Of a stretch of DNA of 64,000 nt, positions 34,625 through 45,794 are shown piece by piece. Origin of the DNA: Sanderia malayensis (taxonomy: Eukaryota > Cnidaria > Scyphozoa > Semaeostomeae > Pelagiidae); assembly GCA_013076295.1 (NCBI GenBank), contig RQOL01000310.1:1-64000 (forward strand), read 5' to 3'. The notes under the pieces are model-generated. The model searched no databases, was not told the DNA's origin, and saw only the letters and a list, made by a program, of their open reading frames with translations. The translations under genes and the position numbers were made by a program. Each line of letters starts with the position of its first letter. The first letter of the stretch is position 1.

Positions 34625-35131
34625 ATTTTGCTAGCATGTTACTTTGATGTGGAAAATCATTGTTCTTTTAGATAATATCACCAGGAAGAGATTTATACAC
34701 ACGCAACAATAATATCACAATTAGGTTACTAGAGCAAATGTTTCTCCTTAGGTCACTGTGACACAGATCATTTCTCATTATTGCAGCAAAAAGTAATGCT
34801 ATGTGTTGATGAATGTCATTGGATGAAAAACCCATGAACCTTAAAAAGCAAAAGGAGTGCTCCTGGTTTTGAAAAGGAAAAAATCATGGTTTCATTTTAC
34901 ATTATCCGGAACTGTTACTAAAATTCATATAATCATGTGATCAGGGTAATTCTGAAATATCAAAAAAATTGTGGAAAATACGGAAATATATTCAAACTAG
35001 GTGATTTCCACCAGGCAAGATAGTATTAAGAAACTTTGAATTTGAATAGTGTTATGATCTGAAATCTTTTTGTTTTCAATAAAAACATTAACATTGTTAG
35101 AAATAACAGAGTCCTTCTATAAATGATACAA

Positions 35132-35213
35132 GCTGTGATGGCCGAGTGGTTAAGGCGTTTGACTAGAAATCAAATGGGATATTCCCTCACAGGTTCAAAT
35201 CCTGTTCACAGCG
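35132..35213 (+). tRNA. tRNA-Ser (AGA), 82 nt
   Basis: Complete AGA gene. Confidence 0.95.
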
Positions 35214-35718
35214 ATTTTGCTAGCAATGTTACTTTGATGTGGCAAATCATTGTTCTTTTAGATAATATCACCAGGAAGAGATTTATACACGCAACAATAA
35301 TATCACAATTAGGTTACTAGAGCAAATGTTTCTCCTTAGGTCACTGTGACACAGATCATTTCTCATTATTGCAGCAAAAAGTAATGCTATGTGTTGATGA
35401 ATGTCATTGGATGAAAAACCCATGAACCTTAAAAAGCAAAAGGAGTGCTCCTGGTTTTGAAAAGGAAAAAATCATGGTTTCATTTTACATTATCCGGAAC
35501 TGTTACTAAAATTCATATAATGATGTGATCAGGGTAATTCTGAAATATCAAAAAAATTGTTGGAAAATAGGAAATATATTCAAACTAGGTGATTTCCACC
35601 AGGCAAGATGTATTAAGGAAACTTTGAATTTGAATAGTGTTATGATGTGAAATCTTTTTGTTTTCAATAAAAACATTAACATTGTTAGAAATAACAGAGT
35701 CCTTCTATAAATGATACA

Positions 35719-35800
35719 GCTGTGATGGCCGAGTGGTTAAGGCGTTTGACTTGAAATCAAATGGGATATTCCCTCACAGGTTCAAATCCTGTTCACAGCG
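35719..35800 (+). tRNA. tRNA-Ser (TGA), 82 nt
   Basis: Complete TGA gene with C25. Confidence 0.94.
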
Positions 35801-36308
35801 ATTTTGCTAGCAATGTTACTTTGATGTGGAAAATCATTGTTCTTTTAGATAATATCACCAGGAAGAGATATTTATACACGCAACAATAATATCACAATTA
35901 GGTTACTAGAGCAAATGTTTCTCCTTAGGTCACTGTGACACAGATCATTTCTCATTATTGCAGCAAAAAGTAATGCATGTGTATGATGAATGTCATTGGA
36001 TGAAAAACCCATGAACCTTAAAAGCAAAAGGAGTGCTCCTGGTTTTGAAAAGGAAAAAATCATGTTTCATTTACATTATCTGGAACTGTTACTAAAATTC
36101 ATATATGATGTGATCAGGGTTAATTCTGAAATATCAAAAAAAAATTGCTGGAAAATACGGAAATATATTCAAACTGGGTGATTTCCACCAGGCAAGATAG
36201 TATTAAGGAAACTTTGAATTTGAATAGTGTTATTATGTGAAATCTTTTTGTTTTCAATAAAAACATTAACATTGTTAGAAATAACAGAGTCCTTCTATAA
36301 ATGATACA

Positions 36309-36390
36309 GCTGTGATGGCCGAGTGGTTAAGGCGTTTGACTTGAAATCAAATGGGATATTCCCTCACAGGTTCAAATCCTGTTCACAGCG
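36309..36390 (+). tRNA. tRNA-Ser (TGA), 82 nt
   Basis: Complete; identical in the gene body to the preceding copy. Confidence 0.94.
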
Positions 36391-36901
36391 ATTTTGCTAG
36401 CAATGTTACTTTGATGTGGAAAATCATTGTTCTTTTAGATAATATCACCAGGAAGAGATTTATACACGCAACAATAATATCACAATTAGGTTACTAGAGC
36501 AAATGTTTCTCCTTAGGTCACTGTGACACAGATCATTTCTCATTATTGCAGCAAAAAGTAATGCTATGTGTCTGATGAATGTCATTGGATGAAAAACCCA
36601 TGAACCTTAAAAAGCAAAAGGAGTGCTCCTGGTTTTGAAAAGGAAAAAATCATGGTTTCATTTTACATTATCCGGAACTGTTACTAAAATTCATATAATC
36701 ATGTGATCAGGGTAATTCTGAAATATCAAAAAATGGATTGTTGGAAAATAGGGAAATATATTCAAACTAGGTGATTTCCACCAGGCAAGATAGTATTAAG
36801 AAACTTTGAATTTGAATAGTGTTATGATCTGAAATCTTTTTGTTTTCAATAAAAACATTAACATTGTTAGAAATAACAGAGTCCTTCTATAAATGATACA
36901 A

Positions 36902-36983
36902 GCTGTGATGGCCGAGTGGTTAAGGCGTTTGACTAGAAATCAAATGGGATATTCCCTCACAGGTTCAAATCCTGTTCACAGCG
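36902..36983 (+). tRNA. tRNA-Ser (AGA), 82 nt
   Basis: Complete AGA gene between two TGA genes. Confidence 0.95.
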
Positions 36984-37490
36984 ATTTTGCTAGCAATGTT
37001 ACTTTGATGTGGCAAATCATTGTTCTTTTAGATAATATCACCAGGAAGAGATTTATACACGCAACAATAATATCACAATTAGGTTACTAGAGCAAATGTT
37101 TCTCCTTAGGTCACTGTGACACAGATCATTTCTCATTATTGCAGCAAAAAGTAATGCATGTGTATGATGAATGTCATTGGATGAAAAACCCATGAACCTT
37201 AAAAAGCAAAAGGAGTGCTCCTGGTTTTGAAAAGGAAAAAATCATGGTTTCATTTTACATTATCCGGAACTGTTACTAAAATTCATATAATGATGTGATC
37301 AGGGTTAATTCTGAAATATCAAAAAAAATTGTTGGAAAATAGGAAATATATTCAAACTAGGTGATTTCCACCAGGCAAGATGTATTAAGGAAACTTTGAA
37401 TTTGAATAGTGTTATGATGTGAAATCTTTTTGTTTTCAATAAAAACATTAACATTGTTAGAAATAACAGAGTCCTTCTATAAATGATACA

Positions 37491-37572
37491 GCTGTGATGG
37501 CCGAGTGGTTAAGGCGTTTGACTTGAAATCAAATGGGATATTCCCTCACAGGTTCAAATCCTGTTCACAGCG
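37491..37572 (+). tRNA. tRNA-Ser (TGA), 82 nt
   Basis: Complete; first of three consecutive TGA genes. Confidence 0.94.
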
Positions 37573-38080
37573 ATTTTGCTAGCATGTTACTTTGATGTGG
37601 AAAATCATTGTTCTTTTAGATAATATCACCAGGAAGAGATTTATACACGCAACAATAATATCACAATTAGGTTACTAGAGCAAATGTTTCTCCTTAGGTC
37701 ACTGTGACACAGATCATTTCTCATTATTGCAGCAAAAAGTAATGCTATGTGTCTGATGAATGTCATTGGATGAAAAACCCATGAACCTTAAAAAGCAAAA
37801 GGAGTGCTCCTGGTTTTGAAAAGGAAAAAATCATGGTTTCATTTTACATTATCCGGAACTGTTACTAAAATTCATATAATGATGTGATCAGGGTTAATTC
37901 TGAAATATCAAAAAAAATTGTTGGAAAATAGGGAAATATATTCAAACTAGGTGATTTCCACCAGGCAAGATGTATTAAGGAAACTTTGAATTTGAATAGT
38001 GTTATGATGTGAAATCTTTTTGTTTTCAATAAAAACATTAACATTGTTAGAAATAACAGAGTCCTTCTATAAATGATACA

Positions 38081-38162
38081 GCTGTGATGGCCGAGTGGTT
38101 AAGGCGTTTGACTTGAAATCAAATGGGATATTCCCTCACAGGTTCAAATCCTGTTCACAGCG
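38081..38162 (+). tRNA. tRNA-Ser (TGA), 82 nt
   Basis: Complete; second of the TGA run. Confidence 0.94.
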
Positions 38163-38667
38163 ATTTTGCTAGCAATGTTACTTTGATGTGGAAAATCATT
38201 GTTCTTTTAGATAATATCACCAGGAAGAGATATTTATACACCAACAATAATATCACAATTAGGTTACTAGAGCAATGTTTCTCCTTAGGTCACTGTGACA
38301 CAGATCATTTCTCATTATTGCAGCAAAAAGTAATGCCATGTGTATGATGAATGTCATTGGATGAAAAACCCATGAACCTTAAAAGCAAAAGGAGTGCTCC
38401 TGGTTTTGAAAAGGAAAAAATCATGTTTCATTTTACATTATCCGGAACTGTTACTAAAATTCATATATGATGTGATCAGGGTAATTCTGAAATATCAAAA
38501 AAAATTGCTGGAAAATAGGAAATATATTCAAACTAGGTGATTTCCACCAGGCAAGATAGTATTAAGGAAACTTTGAATTTGAATAGTGTTATGATGTGAA
38601 ATCTTTTTGTTTTCAATAAAAACATTAACATTGTTAGAAATAACAGAGTCCTTCTATAAATGATACA

Positions 38668-38749
38668 GCTGTGATGGCCGAGTGGTTAAGGCGTTTGACT
38701 TGAAATCAAATGGGATATTCCCTCACAGGTTCAAATCCTGTTCACAGCG
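38668..38749 (+). tRNA. tRNA-Ser (TGA), 82 nt
   Basis: Complete; third of the TGA run. Confidence 0.94.
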
Positions 38750-39259
38750 ATTTTGCTAGCAATGTTACTTTGATGTGGAAAATCATTGTTCTTTTAGATA
38801 ATATCACCAGGAAGAGATTTATACACGCAACAATAATATCACAATTAGGTTACTAGAGCAAATGTTTCTCCTTAGGTCACTGTGACACAGATCATTTCTC
38901 ATTATTGCAGCAAAAAGTAATGCTATGTGTTGATGAATGTCATTGGATGAAAAACCCATGAACCTTAAAAAGCAAAAGGAGTGCTCCTGGTTTTGAAAAG
39001 GAAAAAATCATGGTTTCATTTTACATTATCCGGAACTGTTACTAAAATTCATATAATATGTGATCAGGGTAATTCTGAAATATCAAAAAATGGATTGTTG
39101 GAAAATAGGGAAATATATTCAAACTAGGTGATTTCCACCAGGCAAGATAGTATTAAGGAAACTTTGAATTTGAATAGTGTTATGATGTGAAATCTTTTTG
39201 TTTTCAATAAAAACATTAACATTGTTAGAAATAACAGAGTCCTTCTATAAATGATACAA

Positions 39260-39341
39260 GCTGTGATGGCCGAGTGGTTAAGGCGTTTGACTAGAAATCA
39301 AATGGGATATTCCCTCACAGGTTCAAATCCTGTTCACAGCG
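39260..39341 (+). tRNA. tRNA-Ser (AGA), 82 nt
   Basis: Complete; the last AGA gene before 52929. Confidence 0.95.
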
Positions 39342-39849
39342 ATTTTGCTAGCAATGTTACTTTGATGTGGAAAATCATTGTTCTTTTAGATAATATCACC
39401 AGGAAGAGATTTATACACGCAACAATAATATCACAATTAGGTTACTAGAGCAAATGTTTCTCCTTAGGTCACTGTGACACAGATCATTTCTCATTATTGC
39501 AGCAAAAAGTAATGCATGTGTATGATGAATGTCATTGGATGAAAAACCCATGAACCTTAAAAAGCAAAAGGAGTGCTCCTGGTTTTGAAAAGGAAAAAAT
39601 CATGGTTTCATTTTACATTATCCGGAACTGTTACTAAAATTCATATAATGATGTGATCAGGGTTAATTCTGAAATATCAAAAAAAATTGTTGGAAAATAG
39701 GGAAATATATTCAAACTAGGTGATTTCCACCAGGCAAGATGTATTAAGGAAACTTTGAATTTGAATAGTGTTATGATGTGAAATCTTTTTGTTTTCAATA
39801 AAAACATTAACATTGTTAGAAATAACAGAGTCCTTCTATAAATGATACA

Positions 39850-39931
39850 GCTGTGATGGCCGAGTGGTTAAGGCGTTTGACTTGAAATCAAATGGGATAT
39901 TCCCTCACAGGTTCAAATCCTGTTCACAGCG
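39850..39931 (+). tRNA. tRNA-Ser (TGA), 82 nt
   Basis: Complete, C25. Confidence 0.94.
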
Positions 39932-40437
39932 ATTTTGCTAGCATGTTACTTTGATGTGGAAAATCATTGTTCTTTTAGATAATATCACCATGAAGAGATA
40001 TTTATACACACAACAATAATATCACAATTAGGTTACTAGAGCAAATGTTTCTCCTTAGGTCACTGTGACACAGATCTTTTCTCATTATTGCAGCAAAAAG
40101 TAATGCTATGTGTTGATGAATGTCATTGGATGAAAAACCCATGAACCTTAAAAGCAAAAGGAGTGCTCCTGGTTTTGAAAAGGAAAAAATCATGGTTTCA
40201 TTTTACATTATCTGGAACTGTTACTAAAATTCATATAATGATGTGATCAGGGTAATTCTGAAATATCAAAAAAATTGTGGAAAATAGGAAATATATTCAA
40301 ACTGGGTGATTTCCACCAGGCAAGATAGTATTAAGGAAACTTTGAATTTGAATAGTGTTATGATGTGAAATGTTTTTGTTTTCAATAAAAACATTAACAT
40401 TGTTAGAAATAACAGAGTCCTTCTATAAATGATACGA

Positions 40438-40518
40438 GCTGTGATGGCCGAGTGGTTAAGGCGTTTGACTGAAATCAAATGGGATATTCCCTCACAGGTT
40501 CAAATCCTGTTCACAGCG
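40438..40518 (+). tRNA. tRNA-Ser, anticodon unresolved, 81 nt
   Basis: Base 34 absent; 5' flank GATACGA is unique to this copy. Confidence 0.75.
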
Positions 40519-41027
40519 ATTTTGCTAGCAATGTTACTTTGATGTGGCAAAATCATTGTTCTTTTAGATAATATCACCAGGAAGAGATTTATACACGCAA
40601 CAATAATATCACAATTAGGTTACTAGAGCAAATGTTTCTCCTTAGGTCACTGTGACACAGATCATTTCTCATTATTGCAGCAAAAAGTAATGCATGTGTT
40701 GATGAATGTCATTGGATGAAAAACCCATGAACCTTAAAAAGCAAAAGGAGTGCTCCTGGTTTTGAAAAGGAAAAAATCATGGTTTCATTTTACCATTATC
40801 CGGAACTGTTACTAAAATTCATATAATATGTGATCAGGGTTAATTCTGAAATATCAAAAAAAATTGTTGGAAAATAGGGAAATATATTCAAACTAGGTGA
40901 TTTCCACCAGGCAAGATGTATTAAGGAAACTTTGAATTTGAATAGTGTTATGATGTGAAATCTTTTTGTTTTCAATAAAAACATTAACATTGTTAGAAAT
41001 AACAGAGTCCTTCTATAAATGATACAT

Positions 41028-41106
41028 GCTGTGATGGCCGAGTGGTTAAGCGTTTAACTTGAAATCAAATGGATATTCCTCACAGGTTTAAATCCTGTTC
41101 ACAGCG
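41028..41106 (+). pseudogene. tRNA-Ser (TGA)-like, family B, 79 nt
   Basis: Family B body with two bases missing in the variable arm; starts the 41-45 kb dimer series. Confidence 0.72.
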
Positions 41107-41622
41107 ATTTTGCCAGACATCTTACTTTGATGTGGAAAATCATTGTTCTTTTAGATAATATCACCAGGAAGAGATATTTATACACACAACAACAATATCA
41201 TAATTAGGTTACAAGAGCAGATAATTCTCCTTTGGTCACTGTGACACAGATCATTTCTCATTATTGCAGCAAAAAGTAATGCCATGTGTATGATGAATGT
41301 CATTGGATGAAAAACCCATGAAACCTTAATAAGCAAAAGGAGTGCTCCTGCTTTTGAAAAGGAAAAAATCATGTTCTCATATTACATTATAGCTGGAACT
41401 GTTACTAAAATTCATGTGATGATGTGATCAGGGTTAATTCTGAAATATCAAAAAAAATTGCTGGAAAATACGGAAATATATTCAAACTGGGTGATTTCCA
41501 CCAGGCAAGATAGTATTAAGGAAACTTTGAATTTGAATAGTGTTATGATGTGAAATCTTTTTGTTTTCAATAAAAACACTAACATTGTTAGAAATAACAG
41601 AGTCCTTCTATAAATGAAACAT

Positions 41623-41704
41623 GCTGTGATGGCCGAGTGGTTAAGGTGTTTGACTTGAAATCAAATGGGATATTCCCTCACAGGTTCAAATCCTGTTCAC
41701 AGCG
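41623..41704 (+). tRNA. tRNA-Ser (TGA), 82 nt
   Basis: Complete with T25. Confidence 0.92.
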
Positions 41705-42218
41705 ATTTTGCTAGCAATGTTACTTTGATGTGCAAAATCATTGTTCTTTTAGATAATATCACCAGGAAGAGATTTACACACGCAACAATAATATCACAAT
41801 TAGGTTACTAGAGCAAATGTTTCTCCTTAGGTCACTGTGACACAGATAATTTCTCATTATTGCAGCAAAAAGTAATGCTATGTGTCTGATGAATGTCATT
41901 GGATGAAAAACCCATGAACCTTAAAAAGCAAAAGGAGTGCTCCTGGTTTTGAAAAGGAAAAAATCATGGTTTCATTTTACCTTATCCGGAACTGTTACTA
42001 AAATTCATATAACCATGCGATCAGGGGTAATTCCGAAATATCAAAAAATGGGATTGTTGGAAAATAGGGAAATATATTCAAACTAGGTGATTTCCACCAG
42101 GCAAGATAGTATTAAGAAAACTTTGAATTTGAATAGTGTTATGATCTGAAATCTTTTTGTTTTCAAAAAAAACACTAACATTGTTAGAAATAACAGAGTC
42201 CTTCTGTAAATGATACAT

Positions 42219-42299
42219 GCTGTGATGGCCGAGTGGTTAAGCGTTTAACTTGAAATCAAATTGGATATTCTCTCACAGGTTTAAATCCTGTTCACAGCG
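42219..42299 (+). pseudogene. tRNA-Ser (TGA)-like, family B
   Basis: Full family B body; upstream box reads TGTAAA instead of TATAAA, shared with 43412. Confidence 0.75.
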
Positions 42300-42815
42300 A
42301 TTTTGCCAGACATCTTACTTTGATGTGGAAAATCATTGTTCTTTTAGATAATATCACCAGGAAGAGATATTTATACACACAACAACAATATCATAATTAG
42401 GTTACAAGAGCAGATAATTCTCCTTTGGTCACTGTGACACAGATAATTTCTCATTATTGCAGCAAAAAGTAATGCCATGTGTATGATGAATGTCATTGGA
42501 TGAAAAACCCATGAAACCTTAATAAGCAGAAGGAGTGCTCCTGCTTTTGAAAAGGAAAAAATCATGTTCTCATATTACATTATAGCTGGAACTGTTACTA
42601 AAATTCATATGATGATGTGATCAGGGTTAATTCTGAAATATAAAAAAAAAATTGCTGGAAAATACGGAAATATATTCAAACTGGGTGATTTCCACCAGGC
42701 AAGATAGTATTAAGGAAACTTTGAATTTGAATAGTGTTATGATGTGAAATCTTTTTGTTTTCAATAAAACACTAACATTGTTAGAAATAACAGAGTCCTT
42801 CTATAAATGAAACAT

Positions 42816-42897
42816 GCTGTGATGGCCGAGTGGTTAAGGTGTTTGACTTGAAATCAAATGGGATATTCCCTCACAGGTTCAAATCCTGTTCACAGCG
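42816..42897 (+). tRNA. tRNA-Ser (TGA), 82 nt
   Basis: Complete with T25; nearly identical unit to 41623, one dimer away. Confidence 0.92.
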
Positions 42898-43411
42898 ATT
42901 TTGCTAGCAATGTTACTTTGATGTGCAAAATCATTGTTCTTTTAGATAATATCACCAGGAAGAGATTTACACACGCAACAATAATATCACAATTAGGTTA
43001 CTAGAGCAAATGTTTCTCCTTAGGTCACTGTGACACAGATAATTTCTCATTATTGCAGCAAAAAGTAATGCTATGTGTCTGATGAATGTCATTGGATGAA
43101 AAACCCATGAACCTTAAAAAGCAAAAGGAGTGCTCCTGGTTTTGAAAAGGAAAAAATCATGGTTTCATTTTACCTTATCCGGAACTGTTACTAAAATTCA
43201 TATAACCATGCGATCAGGGTTAATTCCGAAATATCAAAAAATGGGATTGTTGGAAAATAGGGAAATATATTCAAACTAGGTGATTTCCACCAGGCAAGAT
43301 AGTATTAAGAAAACTTTGAATTTGAATAGTGTTATGATCTGAAATCTTTTTGTTTTCAAAAAAAACACTAACATTGTTAGAAATAACAGAGTCCTTCTGT
43401 AAATGATACAT

Positions 43412-43492
43412 GCTGTGATGGCCGAGTGGTTAAGCGTTTAACTTGAAATCAAATTGGATATTCTCTCACAGGTTTAAATCCTGTTCACAGCG
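43412..43492 (+). pseudogene. tRNA-Ser (TGA)-like, family B
   Basis: Family B with TGTAAA upstream, duplicate of 42219. Confidence 0.75.
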
Positions 43493-44009
43493 ATTTTGCC
43501 AGACATCTTACTTTGATGTGGAAAATCATTGTTCTTTTAGATAATATCACCAGGAAGAGATATTTATACACACAACAACAATATCATAATTAGGTTACAA
43601 GAGCAGATAATTCTCCTTTGGTCACTGTGACACAGATAATTTCTCATTATTGCAGCAAAAAGTAATGCCATGTGTATGATGAATGTCATTGGATGAAAAA
43701 CCCATGAAACCTTAATAAGCAGAAGGAGTGCTCCTGCTTTTGAAAAGGAAAAAATCATGTTCTCATATTACATTATAGCTGGAACTGTTACTAAAATTCA
43801 TATGATGATGTGATCAGGGTTAATTCTGAAATATAAAAAAAAAATTGCTGGAAAATACGGAAATATATTCAAACTGGGTGATTTCCACCAGGCAAGATAG
43901 TATTAAGGAAACTTTGAATTTGAATAGTGTTATGATGTGAAATCTTTTTGTTTTCAATAAAAACACTAACATTGTTAGAAATAACAGAGTCCTTCTATAA
44001 ATGAAACAT

Positions 44010-44089
44010 GCTGTGATGCCGAGTGGTTAAGGTGTTTGACTTGAAATCAAATGGATATTCCCTCACAGGTTCAAATCCTGTTCACAGCG
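44010..44089 (+). tRNA. tRNA-Ser (TGA), 80 nt
   Basis: T25 copy short by one G near position 10 and one in the variable arm. Confidence 0.8.
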
Positions 44090-44601
44090 ATTTTGCTAGC
44101 CATGTTACTTTAATGTGGAAAATCATTGTTCTTTTAGATAATATCACCAGGAAGAGATTTATACACGCAACAATAATATCACAATTAGGTTACTAGAGCA
44201 AATGTTTCTCCTTAGGTCACTGTGACACAGATCATTTCTCATTATTGCAGCAAAAAGTAATGCTATGTGTCTGATGAATGTCATTGGATGAAAAACCCAT
44301 GAACCTTAAAAAGCAAAAGGAGTGCTCCTGGTTTTGAAAAGGAAAAAATCATGGTTTCATTTTACATTATCCGGAACTGTTACTAAAATTCATATGATGA
44401 TGTGATCAGGGTTAATTCCGAAATATCAAAAAAAAATTGTTGGAAAAAAGGGAAATATATTCAAACTAGGTGATTTCCACCAGGCAAGCTGTTATTAAGG
44501 AAACTTTAAATTTGAATAGTGTTATGATGTGAAATCTTTTTGTTTTCCATAAAAACATTAAAATTGTTAGAAATAACAGAATCCTTCTATAAATGATACA
44601 T

Positions 44602-44682
44602 GCTGTGATGGCCGAGTGGTTAAGCGTTTAACTTGAAATCAAATTGGATATTCTCTCACAGGTTTAAATCCTGTTCACAGCG
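44602..44682 (+). pseudogene. tRNA-Ser (TGA)-like, family B
   Basis: Shares the private flank changes of 15110. Confidence 0.75.
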
Positions 44683-45199
44683 ATTTTGCCAGACATCTTA
44701 CTTTGATGTGGAAAATCATTGTTCTCTTAGATAATATCACCAGGAAGAGATATTTATACACACAACAACAATATCATAATTAGGTTACAAGAGCAGATAA
44801 TTCTCCTTTGGTCACTGTGACACAGATCATTTCTCATTATTGCAGCAAAAAGTAATGCCATGTGTATGATGAATGTCATTGGATGAAAAACCCATGAAAC
44901 CTTAATAAGCAAAAGGAGTGCTCCTGCTTTTGAAAAGGAAAAAATCATGTTCTCATATTACATTATAGCTGGAACTGTTACTAAAATTCATATGATGATG
45001 TGATCAGCGTTAATTCTGAAATATCAAAAAAAAATTGCTGGAAAATACGGAAATATATTCAAACTGGGTGATTTCCACCAGGCAAGATAGTATTAAGGAA
45101 ACTTTGAATTTGAATAGTGTTATGATGTGAAATCTTTTTGTTTTCAATAAAAACACTAACATTGTTAGAAATAACAGAGTCCTTCTATAAATGAAACAT

Positions 45200-45258
45200 G
45201 CTGTGATGGCCGAGTGGTTAAGGCGTTTGACTTGAAATCAAATGGGATATTCCCTCAC
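45200..45258 (+). pseudogene. tRNA-Ser (TGA), 5' part (nt 1-59), split by BEL copy 2
   Basis: Same break after nt 59 as in copy 1; 3' part at 52392. Confidence 0.9.
45254..45258. repeat. Target site duplication CTCAC, left, copy 2
   Basis: Matches 52387-52391. Confidence 0.9.
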
Positions 45259-45731
45259 TGTAGTCGAAGAAGGACAACTCAAAATTTGTTCTGGCTTGTT
45301 CATAACATCATTTGAAACCAAGAAGTTCAAACTAAATAAATTAATATAATATTGGTCACAAATCTAGTTTGAACTACGTATTTGATAAGTATTAGAAAAC
45401 TATTTAATTGAAACTAAAGAAAACTATCGATATGCCACACCTATAAAAACAAAATGGCTGCCAAAAAAAACGAAACAAAATCCTACCAGCTTGCCAGATA
45501 AAGATTGCTGTGATTGACCGTGTTGACTAGAGCTCCTTCCTCGTTGATGACTTGATGAGAACTGATGTGTTAAAGAGATGAGAGGCTGCACTATTTAAAG
45601 AGATTTTACAATAGAGATCATTGAACTAAGACTAACAGGGTAACAATAGAGAAATTGAATTGAACTATGACTAACAGGATAACAATAGAGAAATTGAATT
45701 GAACTAAGACTAACAGGGTAACGCCCTTACA
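45259..45731 (-). repeat. 3' LTR of BEL copy 2 (473 bp)
   Basis: Left LTR with the full 39-bp repeat cluster, matching the right LTR of copy 1. Confidence 0.92.
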
Positions 45732-45740
45732 CTCCCCCCA
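45732..45740 (-). other. Polypurine tract of BEL copy 2
   Basis: Same TGGGGGGAG next to the 3' LTR. Confidence 0.8.
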
Positions 45741-45794
45741 CGAATAAAAGTAACAATAAGCAAATCATTAAGTGTTCATTGAAATATATTTAGG

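Larger units (their letters stand above)
22896..45258 (+). repeat. tRNA-Ser tandem array, block 2
   Basis: The array resumes with the 3' end of the split tRNA gene and runs to the left LTR of element copy 2. The 28.6-41 kb part is the most regular stretch of the window: unit starts at 32176, 32772, 33362, 33954 and 34543 are 589-596 bp apart and most tRNA genes are the full 82 nt. From 41 to 45.2 kb the A(T25)/B dimer returns with starts at 41028, 41623, 42219, 42816, 43412, 44010, 44602 and 45200. One unit is damaged at 27977-28140 by an A-rich patch. The last few kilobases match 11-15.7 kb unit for unit. Confidence 0.95.
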
